Under the pieces are notes generated by a model, which was not told the DNA's origin, did not search any database, and saw nothing but the letters and a program-made list of their open reading frames with translations. The position numbers and the translations under genes were made by a program. Source: Panorpa germanica (lineage: Eukaryota > Arthropoda > Insecta > Mecoptera > Panorpidae). Taken from it: a stretch of 64,000 bases of DNA. This document shows, piece by piece, positions 27,601 to 38,358 of the stretch. Position 1 is the stretch's first letter. Each line of letters opens with the position of its first letter. The stretch is taken from positions 13,082,001 to 13,146,000 of the forward strand of contig OY783214.1 in NCBI GenBank assembly GCA_963678705.1, written 5' to 3'.

Positions 27601-30600
27601 GTGAGGTAATTAAACATATACTAAAACTCGTGTTCACAACCTATATCTATACTCCATGTAACTATCGCCATCTCTATTTCGTAAGCAAGGTGCTGAACTA
27701 ATAGCTAAGTATCGCTGAACTGATTCGTGTTATCGTCGTAATTGATTGTAAGTGATCCATCTAGAGAAGGAACTGGAATCAAACGAAAGCAAAACACGAG
27801 CGGTCATGGTTTAAGTAGTTTAAGTGTTAGTTTGGACATGATTCGAGTTTAAAGCAAAATGTAAAGGCACAGTCGGATAATGTTATCAAATGATATATCC
27901 TGCAGAAGTAACTGATTTAACTTTTCTTTCAATTTTAACTATATCTTGTATAATATTCGTGCTCTATAATCAAGTAACAAAGGTGGTAAATTGTTCCAAA
28001 AGAAGTATCCTTGCACATTGTCCCGACTGGTACTTGGAAAGTGGAACGCACGCAAAAATACCGGATTCTATAGAAGTACCATATTAGTTCATTGAAGTTA
28101 TATTTCGTAATCAGTTACACCTAGTTAGAAAACATGCCTAAAAGTAGTAGGTTTGGTTTGACACATAGAAATACAATTTACAACAGCACTTAAAATGGCT
28201 ATTGGCCATGAACTGTGTTCTAGTATATTGACCCTATGAAATCATCAGCACAGAAATACTAAATGCCAACGTTAAGAATATCTAAATCATTTTTTATAAG
28301 AAAGTAGTATAGCCAAGATGGTGTTTGCTAGGTTTAGATGAGTTGTATGAGTTGGATTGTACCATAATGCAAGTGAAACACAAAAACACCACCCGAAGTA
28401 TTGATTTGATCTTCTATGTAACATAATAGATTTTGTTTTTAGGTTCTATATTTATTATATATTTTGGCTCTCTCTTAGTAATACCATACCATAATGCCAT
28501 TTTTTATAACAGTACTTCAAGCGTTACGTACTATTAACACATAACCTCAAAGAGCCATAAAATGGGGTCAAATGATATAAAGACCTTATTTAATATGTGG
28601 GTTGTTGTCTTATACGACACAAATCTTACTACAACTACTGTAAGACCTGGACCACATATGTTCGTGCAATGATTCATGTATTCATATACGAACAATTTCG
28701 CTCTAGTAGCGGACAAACACATCAAAGCGTACGAATCTGACAATCGGTAAAGAACACAGATAAGCGAGCACGCAATGGGCTTGTGTCCTCATTTTTTAGT
28801 GGTCGATTTTTCAATTGTTGATTGAAATTGATGTTAATAAATGTATATTGGTCTATTTTATTAAATATCTAAATGTTGACGGAGATATAACAATTAAAAA
28901 TTTGAATTGTAGATTTAGCGCTTGAAATGGTCGCCCATATTTGTATGACGTGAAATGCATTTTAACGTCAGTTATTTGTTGAGTAGGGCAGTGCTGTGGT
29001 AATGTTTTGTAGCTGTTGGTAGTCGAAATATCAAGTCAAGTCAAAGAATAATAAGGTTTTATTTTATATAATAATTTTTATTGTTCCTTGAAATAGCTGT
29101 AAATAATATTTGATATTTTGATATATCAATACATATAGCAGATATTTATGAGCTGTAAGGTTGGTAGCGGTTGTGATGTCACATGCATTTGAAATGTGTA
29201 GAACGTTGAATCCCTTTAATAATTAAAGAGACAAAATGACTTTTTAAATTGTTAATATCTCTTAACATATAAGGAGTTATTAAAAAATAATTAGACATTT
29301 GAGGTTCTAGTAACCCACTTTATCAATATATAGTACACTTTTATAGAAATTAAGACATAGGGCACAAGTCCATTGTGGACAATGGAGTAAGAAGAATTGT
29401 AGCACGCATTAGATGTTGCTATATCTAAAAATCTAATTTCATCACGATATTTCAAGGTCAAACGTAGAGACCATTGACTTGTCTAGACAAGTTTAGGTGA
29501 GTTTTTTATCACTGGTATCGTCATATTCTATTACCGGCTTGATAAAGTTTAATAATGGGGCTTATATGAATATAGTTAAAGGAGACATAGTTAATGCATT
29601 GTTAGAAATATATTTCCACACGGATGGAGACATATCTAATTACAAATGATTATATTTTGGGTAGAACAACCCTTCTCAGTTGAGCCTATTATTTTTACGG
29701 TATAACTCTAAATTAATTTCTATCTAGTCACAATTTCAAAAACTACACAATCATAAATATGAAATTAACATTTTAGCGCTCTTATTATTAAATATTACAT
29801 TTCTTGATATTTTCTTTCAACAATCCGAATATTGTTATTCTTTTAACTCATTCGAGATATCTTATAAAGTTGTTAACTAAAAGATTAAATAAATTTACAC
29901 AATTATTACTAATATTTGTTATTCAAGCAGCATAGAAATAAGAATGTGTAATGCATATCAGAAAACATCAGGAGATACTAATTTATTTATGTATGGTACA
30001 CGCCGCAACACATTATACAAGCATGTGTGCGTAAGTTATTCATAGCCGCCTGTCTATGTATTAATGTTGTATAAACACGACAGCTGTGTTCTTGAGTTTT
30101 CATGGAACTCCTGCTTGCTGCTCTCCTGATACTTTGCGCGGGATTCTACATTACTACTAGGCTTCCATAACATTCACGAAATACTGCCCGCGCTGTAGGT
30201 CTCTCACGGAGCGCGCATTCATTGCCAGACAGAGATGGAGATCTAACGGGACTTTTTATTTTCTATTTCTATATAAAAACACTACATGCGGATGAAATTT
30301 ACACAGATGTATTGTATAAAACTATTTTGCAAAAAATGTGTTTTAATAATATAGGAGTACTAACTACTGTACAATGTGTTATAGCATTTGTATAAACAAA
30401 AAACATTATTAACTCTATAAATACATTTTTAAAATAATTCCATTTGCGTAAATAAAAACAGAGTGACTTGATGATCCATAAATATGATTTTATTTAATAC
30501 ACATATTTTTCCAAAACATGTTTTTCAAAGCAAATCATTAAAAATACCAAAAATAAATTATTGGTTTTTTTTGTTCGTCATTTTTTCAGGTAGGTAGGTA

Positions 30601-33600
30601 TTAGTTATTATATTTTTTTCTATTGCAAAATCAAGCCCCAAACTAAAATGGCGTTACGTTATCATTTCCTTGGCTGGTACGGAAGGATCTTTAATTTAAA
30701 TGCGAGAGGTTAATTTCGCGCCCCTCCTTTTCAATTCCTCTAATATTTAAAAGCCACTAATATTTAAATTTCTATGTAAAAACTTTAACATTAATAACCT
30801 GAAAATTTAACTAAAAATAAGGGAGGAAAGTATAAAGAAGGGAAGAGGGGGTAGGTTCGAAAAAGAAAAAGGAGTATTTTGAAAGAAATGGAATGGCGAT
30901 CGAGGAGGCAGAGAGGAGAAGAGAAGGAGGCGCAAGTGTGGGAGAAGAGCTAAGGAGAAGGGATAAGTAGATACAACAACAAGAAAGAATGCAATACAAG
31001 ATATAAAAGGATTTAGGAAAGTAATATACCTCAGTACCTAATAGAAAAAGATATAAAACACATAAGAAGGACAGCAAGGTTTAGATTGGGAAATGAGGAA
31101 AAAGGAAACAGATACTGGGAAAGTAGTGAGGAAAGAAAGTGTAGAGTGTGCGGAACGGAGGACGAAACACTGGAGCACATTAAGTTTGAGTGTAAGGAAA
31201 AAGTAGTGAGCGAAATGAATATTGGCCAGCTATTAAAGGGAGGCAGTGAAGGAAAGAGGTGGATGGCGAAAATAGAAAAAAGGAAAGAAAAAACAGGACA
31301 ATAAATAGAGAGGAAGTACTAATAATAAGTAGTAATAGTCTAGAAGAGTTTAAGTTTAGTTTTTAACTTTGAATTTATATGAAATGCATTAAGGAATATA
31401 ATAATGTAGATTGTAAAGCCGAAAGGCACACAATTAATATAATAAATAACTAAAAATAAAATTTAATTTGTACAAATATAAATATTGTGTTCGTTCATTT
31501 TACATAAAATTTCTTAGGTACCCTATATTATTTATTTTCTTTCATAAAACTTTAAAATATCTAAACCATACACAGATCTATTTAGCTAGTTCTTTTACGT
31601 CACGTATGTTTTAAGAATGCATTAAACATAAATGTTTTGTTATTAATTACGTAACTTTTAATCAAGCATTGTTTGTAAAGTCGATAATAATCGAAATCGA
31701 TTAAAGCAACACCTGTACAAAATCATACGATAACTACATGAGTCATATTAAATCTACACTCCTTTCTATTCTGTTTTCTTGTGTACATGGTTTTCAGTAA
31801 TATGATATCTTAACAAATTACTGCAGCATATATTATTGGTATTATTCATATTGCCAAAGCGTTTAGATGAAAATATAAAACGAAATATAAAAAATATATG
31901 ACTTTTTCAACAGTTTATATTTTTTTTTTCATGAAAGCAAGCTTTTACTATAAATCATAGATCTAAACAAATTTTGGAATGATCATTAAAGTGTTTAAAT
32001 AACCTTAAATACACGTAACTGAGTTCAAACGATAAAAAAGTAGCATATTTTAGATAAAGTTTTTTGACGATACAGTTAATATATAATTATTTCTATAACT
32101 ACTACATGATAAAATGACATTTGAAGAATACTTTGTGAAATTTTCATAAATAAATGTATAGAAATGAGGCATTGACAGCGAATCTCCACAGACGTCACAA
32201 AAAAAAGTAACATTGCGGAGCCATTCATAACTCATCACTGGATTTTCTGAAATCGAAAAATCAAAATGATTCCATTAGTTGATAAGTTTCTGCAGGTAAC
32301 GCTGCCAAGTTTTTCTTTTTTTATTGATTTTTCAATTTTTTTCATGAAAAAAATCAGAAACTTTGTTATTTTAAAATACATTAAAATTAAAAAAAACTCG
32401 ACAGTGTTACCTCGGCTATTATGTAAAGAAAAAGTGTGCAAATTTTCAAAAGAATCGGTCCAGTAGATTTTGAGCTACAGAGGGCACCGACTCTGAAAAA
32501 GCTAAGTGTGAGAAACCGCATTTAAAAGTTTCAAAGTAACACGAAAGAAGACGAGAGAAGTGAATACTTAAAACTCTCCGACAGTTTTACTCCAATCGAC
32601 TTTAAATTTTTACACAATAAACTTAATATGTTGTACAATAATATAAATAAATTTAAAAAAAAATGGATTCCCTCTTTAGTGTCTGTAACAGATATATTTG
32701 TCATAACTATATGTATTGTACTTTTTGTATAGTGGCTATTAAGAATTACATAGACTAAGAAAAAGAGAAACAAAAATAAAAATAATTTCAAAGAATTCTC
32801 GACAATATTCTCTTGTTGATAAGATCTCCTTTAACGCTGTTTCATTTAGTGCTTTGTCGTCTAGACGAGGTCCTTTGTAATAACAACAGGGTGTTAGAGT
32901 TTAAAGCCATACAAATTAAATATATGTTATATGTTTCATATGACATTAACTTCATTTGCTGATACTGGAACTAATAGAGGCATGTGTTTTACCTGTACAT
33001 ACTTCATTCTATTTTTAGCGTCAGATCTATTCTAACGCCTAAACTAACTATAATTCTATTTTCGTATTCTAATCAGACAACAATTCTAAATTAAATACTA
33101 TATTTTATTCCAAAATTATAATTTTAAGTTTATATTCTAAATTCTTATTCTATATTAAATAAAATTGAAATAATAAAAACCTAACGTATGATACACACTA
33201 GTGCGACATCCAACATTTATATATTTTCATTCATAAGTTGACATTATTTAGACATGAGTGTACTAAATGTGTTGTACTTTTAACGTACAGACTAGTGCGA
33301 CATAAACATGCGAAACTAATAAACCCTTACTTATGCTATTTTTAAAAATAAAAAGTAGTATTTTAATGTAATAAAAATGTTTCAATATGAAGTCAGAACA
33401 TCTAAAGAAATGACGGTTTTGAATGTGATCTCAAACAAAAGAGCTTTTCTAGTTGTGTTTACTAAATAAATAAAAATAATTGAAAATGGTGTTTAAATAG
33501 ACAAATGAAATTGACTTGAACAATAGACCCTTGTCAAACCGTATTTAACAAGGGCAGAGACCTTGTTAAAAAACTGAGTTCTATTTTTTTTTTGTAAATA

Positions 33601-36600
33601 TTTTTTTTTTCTAAATTTGATCCAAAGATAAAAGCTTCCAACGTATTAAGTTGCATGTCGCACTAGTGTGGACGTGTTGTACAACTTCTTTCAACAAATA
33701 TTCGATGTCGCATGTTTAAATCGCACATATGTGTACCACTCTTTAGAACAAGATCCATAACATATACTACATACTAAATATAAATATGAAACCATAGAAA
33801 AATTTATGCGGCGCAATCTAAGGTCAATAAAGACAAAGATATAAAAGATTTACATAAAAATCTATACGTGATCTCACATACATGAAGTCATAAGACTGAA
33901 TTTTAGACCGACATAATTATAGACTGACGTAACTACTGTGTCTTACTAAAGCACTAGAATATTTATCTACTTTTATTCCATTCTTTTATGTGTACTAAAG
34001 TAATGGACTTGTGTACTATGTCTTAATTTCTATAAAAGTGTACTATATATTGATAAAGTGGGTTACTAGAACCTCAAATGTTCAATTATTTTTTAATAAC
34101 TCCTTATATGTTAAGAGATATTAACAATTAAAAAAACCATTTTTTCTCTTTAATTATTAAAGGGATTCAACGTTGTACACATTCCAAGTGCATGTGACAT
34201 CACAATTCTTGTGTAAGGTTACCAATCTTACAGCTCATAAATCTCTGCTATATGTATTTATATATCAAAATATCAAATATTATTTACAGCTATTTCAAGA
34301 AACAATCAAATTTCAATATTATGTCTGCCTTAGCAGGGTTAAATAAAGTAAAAACTTATTATTCTTTGATTTGACTTGATTATTTAACTACCAACAGCTA
34401 CAGAACATTACCACAGCACTGACCTACTCAACAAATAACTGACGTTAAAATGCATTCACGTCATACAAATATGGCCCACCATTTCTAGCGCTAAAACTAC
34501 AATTCAAACTATTAATTGCTATATCTTCGTCAATATTTAGATATTTAATAAAATAGACGCGCCAATACACATTTATTAACATCAATTTCAATCAACAATT
34601 GAAAAATCGACCACTAAAAAATGAGGACACAATCCCATTAGAACATTTGTGATGTGTCCAGGAGGTTATGAGAAGAAATAGACCTACGCAGCAGTCTAAA
34701 CTAATTAGATTACACATCTAACACACCCAAAAACATGTTGAAACTGAAATCTGTCATTGATCGTAGTCAACAGTTAATGTGAGTGTTAATATTGTCGAGT
34801 CACATGATCATAAGTGTGCTCTCACACTGGTGATGTATTGATAAACATTAAACAGAATTGGGATGGAAAATGTTCACAAAGTTTATCAGAGTAATCCTGC
34901 AAGACCGATATGAAAGAGTTAAAATTAACTTTTACTTACTCCTATTATGATGTGAATAACATTAAAAATAATAGTTTATTGACATTTGATACTATGCTAT
35001 TTTGATCACACTTTGTACTTTTATTTCTTCATTTATTTGTTGTTTATTACTTCGTCTTAGAACATGTTATGACTACATGAAGTTAATGAACGTCAAGTAG
35101 AGTATTAAGATAATTTTAATTAATGTGTAATTAGAAAAAAAATATTTTCATCATCTCAACCATAAAAATAATGACAAAAGTTTGATTTATTTATTTAGAT
35201 ATTATTAAGTTCATGTTAATATTTGGCCCCCATTTTTAGATTAATTTTAAGTATGACGAAAGCGAACAACTTTCTCTCTTAATACTTTATAGTATGGCAT
35301 GTTCAGTTATTAATTGAAAGTATTACAGATCATATTGTAACATATCAGGTCAATTAAAAGTGAAAAACATAGACACAAATGAGGAACGACTATAGAAGAA
35401 GTAAAAAAATTAATAAGTTGCTATGAAGAAATTCTACGACAAAAATTTCATCGTGTCGTTGTATGAATTTATTAGATTTTATGAAGGCATCAATTTTTTA
35501 ATTTTTTTAAAATTTAATTTATTTAATGTCGGCCCATTTCAAATTCTGAGTTCTATCACCAACGACCTCCTACTATGTTGGTTGTGGCCTCATATTTGTG
35601 AACTCACCGCTGCCTAATAACTTTATGTAATCAATGCTATATAATCAATTTAACTTGATAATAACCAAACTCAGAATATTACTCGGGTCTAGTGATCGAA
35701 CGCGATGCATCAAGCAATGCTGTTAACTAACTTAAATAACTTTTTTTAGGTACTTCATTCATTTTTTTAATATTTGTTATTGATACGTACAAATAACTAA
35801 GAAGAAATAAAGAAATAACTATAAAGAACTAAGAAAAAGACTTTTAATCTACAGAATCCTAACATTAGGATATATTTTTCTTCTAAACTAGTCTTAGTCG
35901 TAATTCAACAAAATTTATATGTATAATTTAATTTGAATTACTCTGACAAACTACAGCGATTTTTCGTCGGTATCATAACGTTAGTTTTATATACACAGTC
36001 ATTAATTTTTAAAATATACAAACAGTATTATGAATAACTACTATCAACCTGACATAAAATTTAATTTCAAGGTCAAATATTAAAATAAATTGTTATCTAA
36101 TGTGGACTAGATTTTAATGTAAACAAAAACTGCAAAACCGCATTAATTTTATATATTTTTTTATATTAAGAATTATTAAGCTGAGTATACACATTATGTT
36201 AGGAAAAACATCGACATCATTTGTAAGTATCGATGTTTTCGATAACTTTTGCCCGTGATCCGATGCGACTGTGATCCTTGTCTTTGTTTCTATAAAATTG
36301 TATCAGATATTAACAAAGTTGGCTATCAGGACCTCGAATTTTCAATCATTTTTTTAAATATATTATACATAATATATAAAAGATATTCACAATTAAAAGA
36401 GTCATTTTTGTCTCTTAATAAGAAATAAGTGCTACTTCGACGTCACGTCCGATTCCTACTCTCATACAACAGAGTGTAAAAGAAATACTAAATAAGTACT
36501 AAGCAGTTACTACTTGGAGTTGGCTCAAGCAACACATAAATGTGTTGATATTATGGAAGTTGTGAACAAAGACCATTCAATTGCTTATTATTCTACGTTT

Positions 36601-38358
36601 GTGACCTCAAACTGTGATTAAAAATTAAAAAATCTATATCTGTCAACTTTCTGCGCAATTACAAATTTTTTTTTTGGTTATAGGATCATGATGATATTAA
36701 AAAAATTAACTGAACTGAACACTGAAACAAACCTATTATTTTTTTATTTAAAAAGATATTCATTTTACCTAAAACAGAAATATTATTATCTTCTTAAGAA
36801 GTTGTTTTTTAAAATGCATTTAAATTAAAAATATTTACGTAATATTTTTATCTTAAATAAAGCAACCGTGTTTAGCGGATGGTGTAAAAAATAATTACTA
36901 CTTTAGTTCTAAAGGTTATTTTGAATCATGCAGGTTCAAAGTTAAAACATATTTGCGATTGAAGATATATTTATTGTATGATGAAAGTTCACAAGAAATG
37001 TGGTTGGGTAAGAGTGATAATAAAAATAAAATAAACAGTGACGTATCAAGTAATTGTTGAAATTGGAAAATGTCAAGTTCCATTTTGTACAGCACAAACT
37101 GTTCACAATCAAATGACTTCCTTGCAAAATCTTATATCTAAAACTAAAAATTATAAATTTATTTACGCGAAGATGCTGGTAGTTTGCTACTGATTATAGA
37201 ACAAGTTATTGACAAAAGTGTCTGCATGAATATTTGTAATGTTTCGCGAAGTTCTTTCCTGCAAGAAAGATTACATCATCAAATATTTGATAAATAACAA
37301 ATAAAAGTAAATATTATAGAAAAAATGTTGTAAATAATCACTTACTAAAAGAAATTATCTTTGACACACAATAGATAATATAATCAGAAATTCTTTTATC
37401 AGTTTGAAACAAGAATTATACGATACTAATTCAGTAACGTACTCTTTCACATATTTATATCAGGTTTTACTTTATTGAAAATTATTAAACCAAATCGTTT
37501 TGAATCAGAAATCTGTTTATAGCAAGTCTTGTGAAACCCTAAAAAGTAAAATATCCTTCAAATTTTCACTTTGCTTTTGATTTAACACAACTTTAGCGTA
37601 TAAATTAATTTTTTGCATAATTAGTTTATACATTAAACTATCTAGTTTATTTTGTTTTTTCAACTTCAACAAAAATAAACTTTTAATATATTCTAATTTC
37701 GGCTCTATAAGCATGCATGACGCACGTTTAAACGTAATGTTTTTTGGTCCAGATGAATGATTCAAAGTCAATTCATGCAGAGAGAATATTCTGGGCTGCG
37801 CCCATGATTAAACTGAAAACCGGCCTGGATATAAATAAAAATTATAAATTTATTGCTGAAACTTGTTTAAACTATATCAAGGTACAATTCATGTTAATTT
37901 ACTTAAAACTATTAAAAATTGTTGACATTAAAGTGTTTTGCAGAAATTTTAATAAGGAATATTATAGAAACTGTTGCTTTTATCTAAATTAAAAATGTAC
38001 AGTGTATACCTGATACATATTTAAATTAAATATAGAAGAAACCGGTTTAATTACTAATGCCGGTAAAGTTTATGCTCGTCTAAGAATGCTATTCTAGTAG
38101 ATATGCTATTCATTAAATTTATCTAGTGTCATCAATCTTGACAGTTGATTGTTGATAAACATAAGGCTTATATATAATCAATAAATATATAAAATCAAAA
38201 CAATAATAACTTCTGTCTATTATAATTAAATGCAGTATATATTATTGTTCATAAATTAAATGTAAAGTACTTACCAAATCTACTGGAAGGCCTACAGAAT
38301 CTGCAAGTCCTTTAAATATACGACTTCCATCGTAATAATTATCTGCGGTGGGCGTCAT
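15663..38358 (-). CDS. MBOAT1/2-type lysophospholipid acyltransferase
   Basis: Ten exons on the minus strand give 516 residues without a break: 38275-38358, 18106-18251, 17624-17701, 17362-17453, 16948-17198, 16722-16866, 16436-16641, 16153-16353, 15928-16079 and 15663-15858. Recognisable blocks include QYTDYGSYTLDITGP, VITQKVTSLAFSIHDG, AVRRIPSPLEFFSY, GLGFNGYDEKGRAKWDLISN, the Asn-bearing SNWNMGTNRWLR and the catalytic-His motif ALSALWHGFYPGYYLTF. The last two hold the conserved Asn and His of membrane-bound O-acyltransferases. The protein is a polytopic ER membrane enzyme of the Lands cycle, re-acylating lysophospholipids. It belongs to the group of vertebrate MBOAT1/2 and, as far as I can judge, Drosophila oysgedart or nessy; I cannot choose between those without a tree. 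The first intron (18252-38274) is about 20 kb and repeat-filled, while the other introns are short. Confidence 0.92.
19205..19830 (+). repeat. 0.6-kb dispersed repeat, copy 1
   Basis: Matches 32042-32660 in inverted orientation over most of its length. Shared segments include TCGATTGGAGTAAAGCTGTC, GGTGCCCTCTCTAGCTC, CAAAGTTTCTGATTTTTTTC and the block around TCGCTGTCAATGC. Differences are scattered point changes and small indels around a low-complexity A/T tract. No open frame is conserved enough to call a protein. It is probably an old non-autonomous transposon; its class is not determined. Confidence 0.7.
20529..21051 (+). mobile_element. MITE family copy A (3' truncated)
   Basis: Begins with AATAGGCTTGTGTCCTATG, the left end of the family seen whole at 21829-22462. 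It follows the family through TCTATAAAAGTGTACTATAT, the TACCAACCTTACAG block and AGCGCTAAAACTACAATTCA, then loses similarity. The right inverted repeat is missing, so the copy is truncated. It shares an internal segment with copy B that the copies at 34 kb and 50 kb lack. Confidence 0.75.
21829..22462 (+). mobile_element. MITE family copy B (full length)
   Basis: A 634-bp element running from AATGGGCTTGTGTCCT to AAGACACAAGCCCATT. The terminal inverted repeat is about 13 bp (GGGCTTGTGTCCT; the right arm has one mismatch). It has no coding capacity and so is non-autonomous. The right end has the block ATTGAAAAATCGACCACTAA common to the family. Flanks beyond AAT/ATT show no longer duplication, so the target site is either a 2-3 bp AT-type duplication or the bases belong to the TIR. 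Confidence 0.8.
24905..25152. mobile_element. Converging pair of tRNA-like SINE heads with central hairpin
   Basis: On the plus strand, 24907-24975 has a tRNA-like head: an A-box-like stretch CACAGTGGTCGAGT and a B-box-like TTCGAATTC followed by AATCC. On the minus strand, 25150 down to about 25090 reads CAACACGGTTAACGAATGCC, then a B-box-like GGATCGATTC. Between them CAGTTCATATG (25061-25071) and CATATGAACTG (25076-25086) form a perfect 11-bp stem with an ACAC loop. Neither head folds as a real tRNA by eye. This looks like two SINEs in inverted arrangement or a dimeric SINE. Confidence 0.5.
28774..29374 (-). mobile_element. MITE family copy C (inverted)
   Basis: Reverse orientation relative to copies A, B, D and E. 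It starts with AATGGGCTTGTGTCCTCATT (the family's right end) and ends ATAGGGCACAAGTCCATT (its left end). The interior includes TTGGTAGCGGTTGTGATGTC and TAACCCACTTTATCAATATA. At about 601 bp it is complete, with both terminal repeats present. Confidence 0.8.
30820..31470 (+). mobile_element. 3' end of a non-LTR retrotransposon (degenerate)
   Basis: Around 31040-31304 a frame reads IEKDIKHIRRTARFRLGNE, then a Cys-rich CRVCGTEDETLEHIKFEC motif and a Lys-rich end. This matches the C-terminal zinc-knuckle tail after the reverse transcriptase of many LINE elements. A purine-rich stretch lies upstream, and a short 3' UTR ends in GTAAAGCCGAAAGGCACAC followed by an A-rich tail. No reverse-transcriptase core is visible upstream, so this is a 5'-truncated copy, which is normal for LINEs. 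Confidence 0.65.
32042..32660 (-). repeat. 0.6-kb dispersed repeat, copy 2 (inverted)
   Basis: Inverted counterpart of 19205-19830, about 12 kb away. On the minus strand it carries the same order of blocks, including TCGATTGGAGTAAAACTGTC and GGTGCCCTCTGTAGCTC. Both copies lie in the same intron, so a transcript spanning them could fold into a long imperfect duplex. Confidence 0.7.
33189..33740. mobile_element. TIR element with repeated TAGTGCGACAT motif
   Basis: The left end has ATACACACTAGTGCGACATC (from 33190). The right end (about 33655-33740) contains GTCGCACTAGTGTGGA and ATCGCACATATGTGTACC in reverse orientation. The motif TAGTGCGACAT or a close variant occurs about four times, twice near each end and in opposite orientations. 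The arms are imperfect. No frame is long enough for a transposase. It is likely a non-autonomous DNA transposon; exact ends are uncertain. Confidence 0.5.
34002..34639 (+). mobile_element. MITE family copy D (full length)
   Basis: 638 bp from AATGGACTTGTGTACTATG to GAGGACACAATCCCATT. Same layout as copy B, but it belongs to a second internal subtype: it has CTTGTGTAAGGTTACCAATC where copies A and B have a longer segment. Copy E at 50 kb shares this subtype. Confidence 0.8.
36275..36610 (+). mobile_element. Diverged relative of the MITE family (copy F)
   Basis: Similar to the left half of the family: TTTCTATAAAATTGTATCAG, AAGTTGGCTATCAGGACCTC, ATTCACAATTAAAAGAGTCA and the TACAACAGAGTGTAAAAGA segment typical of copies A and B. 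Terminal repeats are not recognisable. This is an older copy or a sister family. Confidence 0.5.
38275..38358 (-). CDS. First coding exon of the MBOAT acyltransferase
   Basis: Twenty-eight codons starting MTPTADNYYDGSRIFKGLAD and ending SVGLPVDL at a GTAAGT donor. The SNAVQLPID-like ending matches the N-terminus of vertebrate MBOAT2. The match is the reason for joining this exon to the block 20 kb downstream at 15.7-18.3 kb. No AUG-initiated alternative start is visible in the downstream exon, VNFLISQL. Confidence 0.85.

Larger units (their letters stand above)
18252..38274 (-). other. 20-kb first intron of the acyltransferase gene
   Basis: The donor is GTAAGT directly after the first coding exon (38275-38358), and the acceptor TATTTTTAG precedes codons for VNFLISQL. 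The phase is 0 on both sides, so joining gives LPVDL-VNFLISQL, which resembles vertebrate MBOAT2. The intron holds at least five copies of one MITE family in both orientations, a 0.6 kb inverted repeat pair, a SINE pair, a LINE 3' end and a TIR element at 33.2 kb. No nested gene was convincing. Confidence 0.8.

Noticed and set aside
30102-30170. Short peptide MELLLAALLILCAGFY that looks like a signal anchor
   Set aside because: Only 22 codons before a stop, with no following exon of a P450 or other secreted family recognised nearby. Probably chance.
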